In this document: positions 27,087 to 35,253 of the stretch, piece by piece | Numbering within the stretch: position 1 is the first letter of the stretch | Layout: each line of letters begins with the position of its first letter | Assembly (NCBI RefSeq): GCF_024172085.1 | Contig: NZ_JAMZDZ010000001.1 | Span: forward strand, 6,758,001 to 6,822,000 | Source: Hamadaea flava | GTDB taxonomy: Bacteria; Actinomycetota; Actinomycetes; Mycobacteriales; Micromonosporaceae | Direction of reading: 5' to 3' | DNA: 64,000 bases | The notes under the pieces: model-generated | Databases searched by the model: none | Told to the model about the DNA's origin: nothing | What the model saw: only the letters and a program-made list of their open reading frames with translations | Program-made: the position numbers and the translations under genes

Positions 27087-29006
27087 TCAGCCGGTGGGAC
27101 CGTGATCGACCAGCTGGATGAGCCGGTCGACGGCGGTGTCGGCGCTCATCCGGTGTTCGGCGATGGTCACCAGCATCGTGTCGAGGTCGGGATAGTCGAG
27201 TTGTTCGGCCAGCTTGACCAGCCATTCGTCGTCGGCGAGGCCGCGGGATCGGCGGCGCAGCGCCAGGCCGAGCGCGGCCCGGCCGATCGCGATCCGGTCG
27301 GTGATGGTGCCCGATGGCACGTCGTCGGCGGAGTAGGAGCGGAACCGGCGCCGGAGATGGACGCGGGCCTTCGGGGACTTGGCGAAGGTCAGCCAATCTT
27401 CGAACGGACCGCACGGCTGCCCGGGGGCGGCCTCGATGATCTCCACGACGTCGCCGTCGACCAGAGCGGTCGACAGTGCCGTCATCTCGCCGTTCACCGC
27501 CACCGACAGGATGCGGTCGCCGACGGTCGGCCCGAACTCGTACGCGACGTCGACCGGAGTCGAGCCGCTGGGCAGCACGACGGTACGCCCCCGGGCGATG
27601 ATCTGGATCTGCGTCTCGGCGAGGTCGCTGCGCAGCGAGCGGACGAAGTGCGCGGCGTTGGAGGTGTCCTGTTCCAGGTCCAGTACGCGGCGCAGCCATT
27701 CGAGGTCGGCGGTCTCGGCTGCCTCGGCGGCGGCGGCGCGGGCGTCCTGGGCGTCGCCGGTCAGCTTGCCGAGCGCTCCGGCGAGCGGTCGGCGCAGGGC
27801 ATCGGGCAGCCGCTTGCCGAGCGCGATGACCGGGGCACTGGTGAGGGCTTGCCCGATCGAGGCGCTGACCTTGTCGGAGAGTACGCGGTTCGGGGGGAAC
27901 CGGAACCGGGAGATGATGCCGTATTCGACGTCGCGATGCATCTGCTGGGTCCGGATGAGCACCTCGACCGGCCGGGTGTCGGGGCCGAGCACCGTCGTGT
28001 GCAGCGAGCGGTAGAGATTGTTCTTCGGCGACGCGATGTAGTCCTTGAAGCGGCCGGGCACGGGCCGGAAGGTGCGGTGGATGGCGCCCAGCGCCGTGTA
28101 GCACTCGGTGTCCGGGCCGTCGACGAGGACGACGATGCGGGGCATGTCCAGCGGCTTGATGTTGTCCCCGACCGCCCGGGTGTCGCGCCAGATCGTGTAG
28201 TGGTGCCGGTGCCGGGACTGGACGTCGCCGCGGACCTCGTCGGCGCGCAGGGCGTGCTCGGTGGTCAGGATCATGTGGTCGAGGAAGTCCTTCCAGAGCG
28301 GACGTTCCTGGACGACCTTGTCGATCTCGGCGAACGTCTCCGGCTCCAGATGCTCCAGGACGACGTCCTCCAGTTCCCGCTTGAGGACCTGGATGCCGAG
28401 CCGGTCGCAGAGCGGAACGAGCACCTCACGGGTCGCGCCCGCGATGCGGGCGCGTGAGGCGGGGGAGCGGGCGTCGAGCGTTCGCATGTTGTGGAGGCGG
28501 TCGGCCAGCTTGATGACGAGGACCCGCACGTCGCGGCGGGCGGCCACCATCATCTTCCGGATCGTCTCGGCCTCGGCGATCGCTCCGAAATGGCCCTTGT
28601 CGAACTTGGTCACGCCGTCCACGAGGTGCGCCACCTCGTCGCCGAAGTCCTCGCGTAGCAGTTCGAGGGTGTAGGGCGTGTCCTCGACGGTGTCGTGGAG
28701 GAGCGCGGCGACCAGGGTCGTCGTGTCCATCCCGAGGTCGGCCAGGATCTGGGCGACGGCGACCGGGTGGGTGACGTAGGGCTCACCGCTCTTGCGGAAC
28801 TGACCGTCGTGCGACCGCTTGGCCGTCACGTACGCCTTCCGCACGACCGTCGTGTCCGCGCCCGGGTGCACCTGGCGGTGCGCGCGCACCAGCGCGGCCA
28901 TCGGGCTGATGCTCGGCACCGGCCGGCCCAACCGGTCCGGGGCCGCGAACCAGGACCGCACCCGGCCGGATATCGGCGTGGTGCCCAAGGTGGCATTGAC
29001 ATCCAT
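27087..29006 (-). CDS. RelA/SpoT-family protein, hydrolase domain intact, synthetase divergent
   Basis: A 639-residue paralogue of the (p)ppGpp synthetase/hydrolase. The HD hydrolase is complete: HPVAVAQIL, HDTVED and LADRLHNMRTL. In the synthetase domain the usual G-R-x-K-H-x-x-S-I-x-x-K-M appears as SRHRHHYTIWRDT, so the second Lys is Asp; the product-site EVLIRT Glu remains. A TGS domain follows (VVLPSGSTPVDVAYEFG). The C-terminal ACT domain is missing. It therefore probably degrades alarmone more than it makes it. ATG 29006 is chosen over GTG 29015 because AGGGAGG lies eight bases before it. A second, full-length Rel is expected elsewhere. Confidence 0.87.
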   Translation of the reverse strand: MDVNATLGTTPISGRVRSWFAAPDRLGRPVPSISPMAALVRAHRQVHPGADTTVVRKAYVTAKRSHDGQFRKSGEPYVTHPVAVAQILADLGMDTTTLVAALLHDTVEDTPYTLELLREDFGDEVAHLVDGVTKFDKGHFGAIAEAETIRKMMVAARRDVRVLVIKLADRLHNMRTLDARSPASRARIAGATREVLVPLCDRLGIQVLKRELEDVVLEHLEPETFAEIDKVVQERPLWKDFLDHMILTTEHALRADEVRGDVQSRHRHHYTIWRDTRAVGDNIKPLDMPRIVVLVDGPDTECYTALGAIHRTFRPVPGRFKDYIASPKNNLYRSLHTTVLGPDTRPVEVLIRTQQMHRDVEYGIISRFRFPPNRVLSDKVSASIGQALTSAPVIALGKRLPDALRRPLAGALGKLTGDAQDARAAAAEAAETADLEWLRRVLDLEQDTSNAAHFVRSLRSDLAETQIQIIARGRTVVLPSGSTPVDVAYEFGPTVGDRILSVAVNGEMTALSTALVDGDVVEIIEAAPGQPCGPFEDWLTFAKSPKARVHLRRRFRSYSADDVPSGTITDRIAIGRAALGLALRRRSRGLADDEWLVKLAEQLDYPDLDTMLVTIAEHRMSADTAVDRLIQLVDHGPTG

Positions 29007-29137
29007 AATGGACACCTCCCTTGTGGCGGACGGTGCTCATGCGTCCCCTAGGAACTGTGGTGAAGGTTCCTACGGAACGGGGGCTCCTCGCGTTCTTTAA
29101 GACTAGTAACGAACGTGTCGGACTTTCGGTCAATACC

Positions 29138-30934
29138 TCATGGGCTTTCGTTCACGATCCGTGTCGTGGAAGCCGCGTCGAGCCTCGCTAACAGGGGTTT
29201 TAGTCGCGCTGCGCCACCAATCGGTGACGCCCAGTCGGCGGAGACCTCGACGAGCCGAGTTTCCGGTCGCTCCAGCCAATCGAGGATCCGTTCCGTCTCC
29301 TCAGCCGTCGCGCACGGGACCGGACCGGCGACCGCGGGGCGTACGGTTTCGGCGGTCAGCCGGGCGGTCTCCAGGCTGATCCTCGGATGTGTCCCGACTG
29401 GAGCCGTGATGGCGGCGGCGAGCCGGCCGTGCCGGACGATCGCGATCTCCCAGCCGCCCTTGGCATCCCGCCGAGCCCCGACGAGTTCGCCGATCCGGGT
29501 CACCGCCGACAGCCGTTGCATGCGGATGACGGCCCGCAGGAACGCCGCCAGCCGGCCGCGCAGCGCCGCCGCCTCCTCGAACCGCTGCGCGTCGGCCAGC
29601 ACCTTCAGCCGTGCCATCAAGCGGTCCACCACGGGAGCCGGGTCGCCGGTCACCGACGTGGCGAACGGATCGGCCGCCAGCTCGCCGTACTCGCCGGGGT
29701 CGACCCGCAGCTCGCACGGAGCGGGGCAGCGGCCCAACTCGGCCAGCGCACAGGTGGCCGACGGCTTGCGCGGCGACAGTTTCGCCGTGCACTGCCGGAG
29801 CGGCAACGCCTCGTGGCAGGCGTCCACCGCCGCCTGCGCGGCCTGCCGTCCGGAGAACGGACCCAGGCTGGTCCGGCCGCCGCCCGGCTCGCGTACGACG
29901 GACAAGCGGGGGAACGGCTCGTCGGTCAGCCGCACCCACCAGGCCCGCTCCGGGAACTTCGACCGCCGGTTGTAGGGCGGCGCGTGCGCGGCGATGAGCC
30001 GGAGTTCGCGTACTTGGGCTTCGAGGGCGTGCGCGCAGACGACCGCCTCCACCCGGTTCGCGATGTGGATCATCTCCGACATCCGGGCACGCTTCTCGGC
30101 GGCGGTGAAATATGTGCGTACGCGAGTCGCGATGTCGCCGGAGGTGCCGACGTAGAGCGGCCGGTCGTCGGCCGCCCGGAAGATGTAGACGCCGGGGGCG
30201 TGGGGCAGCCCGTCGGCGAGCCCGCGTTTGGCCCGCTGCGTCGGCGTGACCGCCTTCGTGAACTCGATGGCGTCGCCGAGCGTCCGCACCTTGAAGCTGC
30301 CCAGCCGGCCGATCAGGGCGTGCAGCACGTCCACCGTGGCCAGTGCGTCGTCGAACGCCCGGTGGTTGGGCTGGTGCTCGGTCCGCAGGTACGCCGCCAG
30401 CGTCCCCAGCTTCCGGTTGGGCACCTCGTCGCGGATCAGCACCCGGCGGGCGAGTGCGGCGGTGTCGAGCACCCGCGGGTTCGGCCAGGTGTAGCCGTGG
30501 CGCGCACAGGCCGCTTTGAGGAAGCCGACGTCGTAGGGGGCGTTGTGGGCGACGACCACCGCGTCCCGGAGGAATTCCAGCAACCCGGGCAGCACCGCCT
30601 CGATCTTGGGCGCCGGGGTCACCATGGCGGTCGTGATGCCGGTCAGCACCGTGATGAACGGTGGAATGGGTTGACCCGGATTGACCAGTGTGGCGAACCG
30701 GCCCAGCTCCTCGCCGCCCCGCACCTTGACCGCCCCGACCTCGGTGATCCCGTCGGCGTCGTGCGGGCTGCCCCCGGTCGTCTCGAGGTCGAGGACGACG
30801 AATGTGGTGTGGAGGAGATCCTGCGCGAACGGATCATCGAGGATAAGGTCGACGGTGAGCTGCTCGGGGATGGGGCGGCTCGTCCGACCCGACGGGTCGG
30901 CACGGGGGAGTCCGGACGGCACGCAGCGCACCAT
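29138..30934 (-). CDS. DEDDh 3'-5' exonuclease fused to GIY-YIG (UvrC-like) domain
   Basis: A protein of about 598 residues. Residues 30-200 are a DnaQ/epsilon-type exonuclease, with FVVLDLETTGGSPHDADGIT (metal DxE), VVAHNAPYDVGFLK and the late HRAFDDALATVD (His/Asp). A GIY-YIG nuclease domain like the N-terminus of UvrC follows: GVYIFRAADDRPLYVGTSGD near residue 245, and then EAQVRELRLI. It probably processes damaged DNA. The fusion corresponds, from memory, to M. tuberculosis Rv2191 next to trpD. The ATG 30934 is the closest plausible start; the frame stays open upstream across the divergent gene. Confidence 0.88.
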   Translation of the reverse strand: MVRCVPSGLPRADPSGRTSRPIPEQLTVDLILDDPFAQDLLHTTFVVLDLETTGGSPHDADGITEVGAVKVRGGEELGRFATLVNPGQPIPPFITVLTGITTAMVTPAPKIEAVLPGLLEFLRDAVVVAHNAPYDVGFLKAACARHGYTWPNPRVLDTAALARRVLIRDEVPNRKLGTLAAYLRTEHQPNHRAFDDALATVDVLHALIGRLGSFKVRTLGDAIEFTKAVTPTQRAKRGLADGLPHAPGVYIFRAADDRPLYVGTSGDIATRVRTYFTAAEKRARMSEMIHIANRVEAVVCAHALEAQVRELRLIAAHAPPYNRRSKFPERAWWVRLTDEPFPRLSVVREPGGGRTSLGPFSGRQAAQAAVDACHEALPLRQCTAKLSPRKPSATCALAELGRCPAPCELRVDPGEYGELAADPFATSVTGDPAPVVDRLMARLKVLADAQRFEEAAALRGRLAAFLRAVIRMQRLSAVTRIGELVGARRDAKGGWEIAIVRHGRLAAAITAPVGTHPRISLETARLTAETVRPAVAGPVPCATAEETERILDWLERPETRLVEVSADWASPIGGAARLKPLLARLDAASTTRIVNESP

Positions 30935-30995
30935 ATGGGGCGGGTGTGACAGAAGTGCCTCGTCGTGCGGCCCGGCGAGGTGGGAGACTGGAGAG

Positions 30996-32399
30996 ATGTC
31001 GGAGCCGGAGCTGACCGGCCGCCCGGATGTGGGCGGCGTCCCCGGCGTGCCCGCCGATCCGCTCGGCGGCGACACCACTGCCGACGACCTGGACTTTCAG
31101 CCTGAGCCGATTCTGCCTGAGCCGGTCCGGCAGCGGGTGATCACGCTCACCGCGGCGGTCCTCGCGAGCGTTCCGCAGGACGAGTTGTCGGTGCCGCTGC
31201 GCAAGGTGGCCAAGTTCGCGCCCAACCGGCGCGCCCGGATGGGCGGCCCGGTCATCGCGGCTCATCTGACCGCCGATCCGATCTTCCGCCAGCGCGTCAG
31301 CCAGCGGGTCGTCGCCGACGCCGGAGACCTGGGCGCCGCCGTGGTCGAGGGCGTCTCGCCCGCCGCGGCCGACCCCGTCGAGGTCGCCGCGCTGGCGTAC
31401 CTGGCCCGCCCGGCCGGGTGGCGTGACCTGCTGGACGCCGCCGAGCACGCGGTACGCCTGGAGGCCGAGAGCGCGGCCGTCGGCGAGGTGCTGCAAGCGG
31501 CCGAGTCACGGGCCCAACGGGCCGAACACGATCGCGCCGTCGCCCGCGTCGAGGTGGAGAAGCTGCGCGACGAACTCGCCAAGGTCCACCAGGAGCTGAG
31601 CGGCGTACGCGAAGAGTCCCGCGGCACCGCGAAGGCGCTCCGGGAGGCGCAGGCGGCGCTGAAGAAGGCGACCGAGTCGCTGGCGGCCGAACGGGGCCGG
31701 TTGGCCAAGAACGCCACCGACCATGACGCCGAGCTGCGCCGGTTGCGGGCGAAGCTGGCCGAGGCCGAGGCGTCGACGTCCACCGCCCGGCAGGACGCCC
31801 GGCAGCAGCGCGCCGTCGACGAGGCGCGGCTCTGGCTGCTGCTGGAGACGATCGGGCAGGCCGCCGTCGGGCTGCGCCGCGAACTGGCCCTCGATCCGGC
31901 GACGATCCTGCCGGCGGACGCCACCGCCGAGCTGTACGCCGACCGCCCGGCGGACGCGGGCCCGTCAGCGCGCGCGCAGAGTCAGGACGATCCCGGCCGA
32001 CTCGACCAGCTGCTGACGCTGCCGAAGGTGCACCTGATCGTCGACGGCTACAACGTGACGAAGCGCGGCTATCCCGAGATGTCGCTGGAGCAGCAGCGTA
32101 CGCGGCTGATCACGGCTTTGGGCGCGCTCGCCGCGCAGACCCGGGCCGAGGTGACCGTGGTGTTCGACGGCGCCGAGAAGGTGCACGGGCTCCCGCCGAA
32201 TCCGCGTGGGCTGCGAGTGCTGTTCTCGCGTAAGGGAGAGACCGCCGACGACCTGGTCCGGCGGCTCGTCCGGGCCGAACCGACGGGCCGCCCGATCGTG
32301 GTGGTCTCCTCCGACCGGGAGGTCGCCGACGGCGTACGCCGCCACGGGGCGTACCCCATGGCGGCGGATTCGCTGCTACGCCGGGTGGCGCGCGGTTAG
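30996..32399 (+). CDS. NYN (YacP-like PIN) domain protein with coiled coil
   Basis: A 467-residue protein. The C-terminal 165 residues are a YacP/NYN-type PIN nuclease fold: VHLIVDGYNVTKRGYPEMSL, then VTVVFDGAEKVHG and PIVVVSSDREVADGVRRHGA, with the acidic residues expected for metal binding. Residues 150-270 form a long charged coiled coil (EVEKLRDELAKVHQELSGVR and onward). The N-terminal part is acidic and Pro-rich, then helical. It probably cleaves or binds RNA. The ATG 30996 is 61 bases from the divergent exonuclease start. Confidence 0.87.
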   Translation: MSEPELTGRPDVGGVPGVPADPLGGDTTADDLDFQPEPILPEPVRQRVITLTAAVLASVPQDELSVPLRKVAKFAPNRRARMGGPVIAAHLTADPIFRQRVSQRVVADAGDLGAAVVEGVSPAAADPVEVAALAYLARPAGWRDLLDAAEHAVRLEAESAAVGEVLQAAESRAQRAEHDRAVARVEVEKLRDELAKVHQELSGVREESRGTAKALREAQAALKKATESLAAERGRLAKNATDHDAELRRLRAKLAEAEASTSTARQDARQQRAVDEARLWLLLETIGQAAVGLRRELALDPATILPADATAELYADRPADAGPSARAQSQDDPGRLDQLLTLPKVHLIVDGYNVTKRGYPEMSLEQQRTRLITALGALAAQTRAEVTVVFDGAEKVHGLPPNPRGLRVLFSRKGETADDLVRRLVRAEPTGRPIVVVSSDREVADGVRRHGAYPMAADSLLRRVARG

Positions 32400-32400
32400 G

Positions 32401-32640
32401 TCACCGGCCGCCGCGCGGCTGGTTGCCCCGCTTGAGGCGCATCGTGTTCGCCTGACCGGCCGACATCTTCGTCCGCATGGACTTCTCGCGGGCGGCCATC
32501 GCTGCCTGACGGGACTCCTCCCGCGCCTGCTCCCCGGCGTACCCGTGGTCGTCGGAGGGGTCTCGCAGGTCGAGGTCGAATGCCAATTCGTCCGACTTAT
32601 GGTGGTTCTTCGAATTGCCGGCCTTCCTGGTATTACTCAC
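32401..32640 (-). CDS. Small charged hypothetical protein
   Basis: A 79-residue, very hydrophilic protein with no membrane segment: a basic start SNTRKAGNSKNHHKSDEL, an acidic middle LRDPSDDHGYAGEQ, and a basic end with REKSMRTKM and RLKRGNQPRGGR. I cannot assign a function; a ribosome- or nucleic-acid-binding role is possible from the charge only. The GTG at 32640 follows a near-perfect AAGGAGG at six bases, and a TAGCGT box lies further upstream, so it is a real and probably well-expressed gene. It ends two bases from the convergent NYN gene. Confidence 0.75.
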   Translation of the reverse strand: MSNTRKAGNSKNHHKSDELAFDLDLRDPSDDHGYAGEQAREESRQAAMAAREKSMRTKMSAGQANTMRLKRGNQPRGGR

Positions 32641-32663
32641 GGCTTGCCTCCTTCGTTCCCCCT

Positions 32664-32669
32664 ACGCTA
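32664..32669 (-). promoter_or_regulatory. -10 box of the small charged protein gene
   Basis: TAGCGT on the minus strand, about 24 bases before the GTG at 32640. It leaves room for a short leader carrying AAGGAGG. Confidence 0.45.
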
Positions 32670-32778
32670 GGACGAACTCCGGATCGCCGCAGCGCTTCAG
32701 CCCAGCCTTCGGCCGGCCGCGCCGCGTCTCGGCCCAGCAGTGCCCGCAAGTGACGGGAGGCCGAGCAACGGCGGAAAG

Positions 32779-33504
32779 TCAGCGTCCGAGCACGGAGCCG
32801 CCGTTGACCCCGATGATCTGCCCGGTGACGTAGCCGCCGGAATCGCCCGCCAGCCACCGAACGGCGGCGGCGATGTCGTCCGGCACCCCGGCCCGCCCGA
32901 CGAGCGTCTGCCCGACCCGCAGGGCGTGGCCTTCGGGGGTCATCCGGGTGCCGAAGAACTCGGTCTCGGCGACATATCCGGGGGAGACGACGTTGGCGGT
33001 CACCCCGTCCGGGCCGAGCCGCGCGGCGAGGTCGAACATCCAGCCGTGCAGGGCCGCCTTCGCGGCGGAGTACGCCCCGGCACCGCCACGCTGGGCCGCG
33101 ATCGAGCTGAGCAGGATCACCCGGCCGCCCGGCCGACGCAGGGCCGCCTCCAGCGTCGAGGTCAGCAGCACTGCCGTCAGCACGTTCACGTCGAACGTTC
33201 GCCGCCACTGCGCGGCCTCGTCGGCGAGCGAGTCCCCATCGGACATGACGAACCCGCCCGCGTTGTTGACGAGCACGTCGACCGCCCGCTCGCCGACCGC
33301 GTCGGCGACCCGTGTGACCTGGTCAGGATCGGCCAGATCGGCGACTACCGCGGTCACGCCCGAAACTTCGGCCGCCACCCTGGCCAGGGGCTCCTCGCGC
33401 CGCCCGGCGATGATCACCTCGTAGCCGTCCTCGGCCAGCGTCCGCGTGATCGCGGCTCCGATGCCCGTTCCGCCGCCACTCACCACAGCCAACTTCGCAC
33501 TCAT
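32779..33504 (-). CDS. SDR family oxidoreductase
   Basis: A 241-residue classical short-chain dehydrogenase. The cofactor motif is SGGGTGIG near residue 10, the structural motif is NNAGG near 83, and the catalytic Ser and Y-x-x-x-K are in LLSSIAA and YSAAKAAL. RR at the end of strand 2 (AGRREEP) favours NADPH. Similarity to FabG-like reductases is general, and the substrate is unknown. The ATG 33504 follows TAGGGT by seven bases. A GATC repeat lies further upstream. Confidence 0.9.
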   Translation of the reverse strand: MSAKLAVVSGGGTGIGAAITRTLAEDGYEVIIAGRREEPLARVAAEVSGVTAVVADLADPDQVTRVADAVGERAVDVLVNNAGGFVMSDGDSLADEAAQWRRTFDVNVLTAVLLTSTLEAALRRPGGRVILLSSIAAQRGGAGAYSAAKAALHGWMFDLAARLGPDGVTANVVSPGYVAETEFFGTRMTPEGHALRVGQTLVGRAGVPDDIAAAVRWLAGDSGGYVTGQIIGVNGGSVLGR

Positions 33505-33511
33505 GATCGCG

Positions 33512-33517
33512 ACCCTA
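33512..33517 (-). promoter_or_regulatory. Leaderless -10 box of SDR gene
   Basis: TAGGGT (in GATAGGGT) on the minus strand, seven bases before ATG 33504. The same GATAGGGTG core precedes the M48 gene and the gene at 45910. Confidence 0.6.
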
Positions 33518-33537
33518 TCTCGGGTGCCCTGCGGCCC

Positions 33538-33617
33538 GTTGATCATGGTGCTAGGGGAGTGATCAGGGTGCTGCGGACACGCCACGCCGGTTGATCACGA
33601 CCATTAGTTCATGATCG
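33538..33617 (+). repeat. GATC-rich intergenic repeat, copy 3
   Basis: It carries GATCAGGGTGCTGCGGACAC, GCCACGCC, a hairpin CGGTTG-ATCA-CGACCA with one G-T wobble, and AGTTCATGATC. Unlike most copies, it lies between divergent genes (SDR and M48), so it cannot act only as a 3' end element. Confidence 0.85.
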
Positions 33618-33805
33618 GGCGGGACGGGCGGGTCCCGCGGGACGGGCGGGTCCCGCGCGGGACGGGCGGGTCCCGCGCGGGACGGGCGGGTCCCGCGCGA
33701 CGGGCGGGATAGGCGGGACGGGCGGGTCGCGCGGGACGGGCGGGTCGCGCGGGACGGGCGGGTCGCGCGGGACGGGCGGGACAGGCGGGACGGGCGGGGG
33801 CGGGG
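33618..33805 (+). repeat. G-rich tandem repeat (18-20 bp units)
   Basis: About four units of GGGACGGGCGGGTCCCGCGC (20 bases) are followed by about four units of GGGACGGGCGGGTCGCGC (18 bases) and degenerate remains. The two unit types differ by CCC versus CG in the middle. The run ends directly before the TAGGGT box of the M48 gene. Both strands can form hairpins (GGGTCCC), and the plus strand has many G-runs. Confidence 0.85.
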
Positions 33806-33813
33806 TGGGGAGA

Positions 33814-33819
33814 TAGGGT
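33814..33819 (+). promoter_or_regulatory. Leaderless -10 box of M48 protease gene
   Basis: TAGGGT, five bases before ATG 33825, at the end of the G-rich repeat. Confidence 0.6.
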
Positions 33820-33824
33820 GCGGT

Positions 33825-35063
33825 ATGACGGTGCGTGGGTGGGCGTGGGTCACGCTCCTGGTGCTGGTGGCAGGACTCGTCGTCACGGCCGTGCTGCTCG
33901 TCCCGTGGCACCGGCCGCCGGCGCCCCGCTCGGACCAACTCGCGGCCCTGGCCGAGCTGCCCGCCGACAAGGTCGCCCGCGCCCGCCATTACCGCGCCGA
34001 ACTGCGCCTCATCGCGTACCCGAGCATGATCTTGGGGATCGTCGTGGCCCTGATCCTGGGTCTGACGCCGCTCGGCGCGAAGATCGTCGATCTGGTGCCG
34101 GGACCGTGGTGGGCCAAGGCGGTCGGTGGCGGCCTGCTGGTGCTGTTCCTCGCGGACCTGGTGACGCTGCCGCTCGCGGCCGTGGGCCACCGGATCTCCG
34201 TGCGCTACGGGCTTTCGACGCAAGGCTGGGGCGCGTGGTCCATCGATCTCCTCAAGGGGTACGCGATCTCGGCGATCCTGGGAGCGATAGTCCTGTTCGT
34301 CTTCTTCGGCGTGACCCGGCTCGCCCCGAACTGGTGGTGGGCGTGGGCGGCGGCCGGCGCCGCAGGCCTGGTCGTGTTGCTGTCGTTCATCTTCCCGGTG
34401 CTGGTGGAGCCGGTGTTCAACAAGTTCACGCCGATGGCGGACGGCCCCTTGCGCACCCGGATCATCGCGATGGCCGACGCCGACGGCGTCCCGGTACGCG
34501 ATGTGCTGGTGGCCGACGCGTCCCGCCGGACCCGGGCGGTCAACGCCTATGTCTCCGGCCTGGGGCCGACCCGGCGCGTGGTCGTCTACGACACGCTGCT
34601 GGCGGAGGCGCCCGAGGACGAGGTGGTCAGCGTGGTGGCGCACGAACTCGGCCACGCGAAGCGCAACGACGTCCTCACCGGTACGCTCATCGGCGCGCTC
34701 GGCTCTGCCGCGATGGTGGTGCTGTTGTTCCTCATCGGAGGGTGGACCGGGCTGTTGCATCGGGCGGGCGTGGAGTCGCTGACCGATCCCCAGGCCATCG
34801 GCCTCCTGCTGGCGTTGGGCACCGTGGCCGGCCTGCTCGGCGGACCCGTCCAGGCGTACGTCTCCCGGGCCGTCGAGGCGCGCGCGGACGAGCACGCGCT
34901 GACAGTGACCGGCGATCCGCGTACGTTCGAGCAGATGCAGCAGCGGCTGGCCCTGGTCAACCTCGGCGACCCCGACCCGCCCGCCTGGGAGCAGACGCTG
35001 TTCGGCAGCCACCCGTCTACTGTGGAACGCATCGCCGCCGCTCGAGCTTACGCGCGCCGCTAG
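33825..35063 (+). CDS. M48 family metalloprotease (Ste24/CAAX protease 1-like)
   Basis: A 412-residue membrane zinc protease. The zinc site is HELGH near residue 272, with the third ligand Glu in EARADEHAL near 348. About six membrane helices flank the site. The N-terminal half (RIIAMADADGVPVRDVLVAD before the HExxH) follows the Ste24 branch rather than HtpX. It probably removes damaged membrane proteins or processes a lipidated peptide; no substrate is evident. Transcription appears to start at the ATG. Confidence 0.92.
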   Translation: MTVRGWAWVTLLVLVAGLVVTAVLLVPWHRPPAPRSDQLAALAELPADKVARARHYRAELRLIAYPSMILGIVVALILGLTPLGAKIVDLVPGPWWAKAVGGGLLVLFLADLVTLPLAAVGHRISVRYGLSTQGWGAWSIDLLKGYAISAILGAIVLFVFFGVTRLAPNWWWAWAAAGAAGLVVLLSFIFPVLVEPVFNKFTPMADGPLRTRIIAMADADGVPVRDVLVADASRRTRAVNAYVSGLGPTRRVVVYDTLLAEAPEDEVVSVVAHELGHAKRNDVLTGTLIGALGSAAMVVLLFLIGGWTGLLHRAGVESLTDPQAIGLLLALGTVAGLLGGPVQAYVSRAVEARADEHALTVTGDPRTFEQMQQRLALVNLGDPDPPAWEQTLFGSHPSTVERIAAARAYARR

Positions 35064-35118
35064 GCCCCCACTCGTCGCGCCGCTTGCCCGCTGCGCCGCT
35101 CGCTGCGCCGTTGATTGG

Positions 35119-35181
35119 CTGCAGATCACGGTTACGCAGGCTTCCCGGGCACATGATCACATGGATATCCCTGATCTGCAC
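35119..35181. repeat. TGCAGATCA/TGATCTGCA palindromic element
   Basis: TGCAGATCA at the left end and TATCCCTGATCTGCA at the right end repeat the ends of the perfect palindrome at 12786-12846, with a similar GCAGGCTTCCCGGG centre. The element here is imperfect. It lies between the M48 and mannosyltransferase genes. Confidence 0.6.
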
Positions 35182-35240
35182 CGAACGGGGGCCGCCCGAC
35201 GCGGGCGAGCGGGCGAGCGCCGAGCCCGGAGCGCCCCGGG

Positions 35241-35246
35241 TAGGCT
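35241..35246 (+). promoter_or_regulatory. Leaderless -10 box of pimB'-like gene
   Basis: TAGGCT, seven bases before GTG 35254. It helps choose this start over an in-frame ATG at 35161. Confidence 0.6.
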
Positions 35247-35253
35247 GCGAGGG

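Noticed and set aside
33618-33805. Regular repeats considered as a CRISPR array
   Set aside because: Units are 18-20 bases, adjoining and nearly identical, with no unique spacers and no cas genes in the window.
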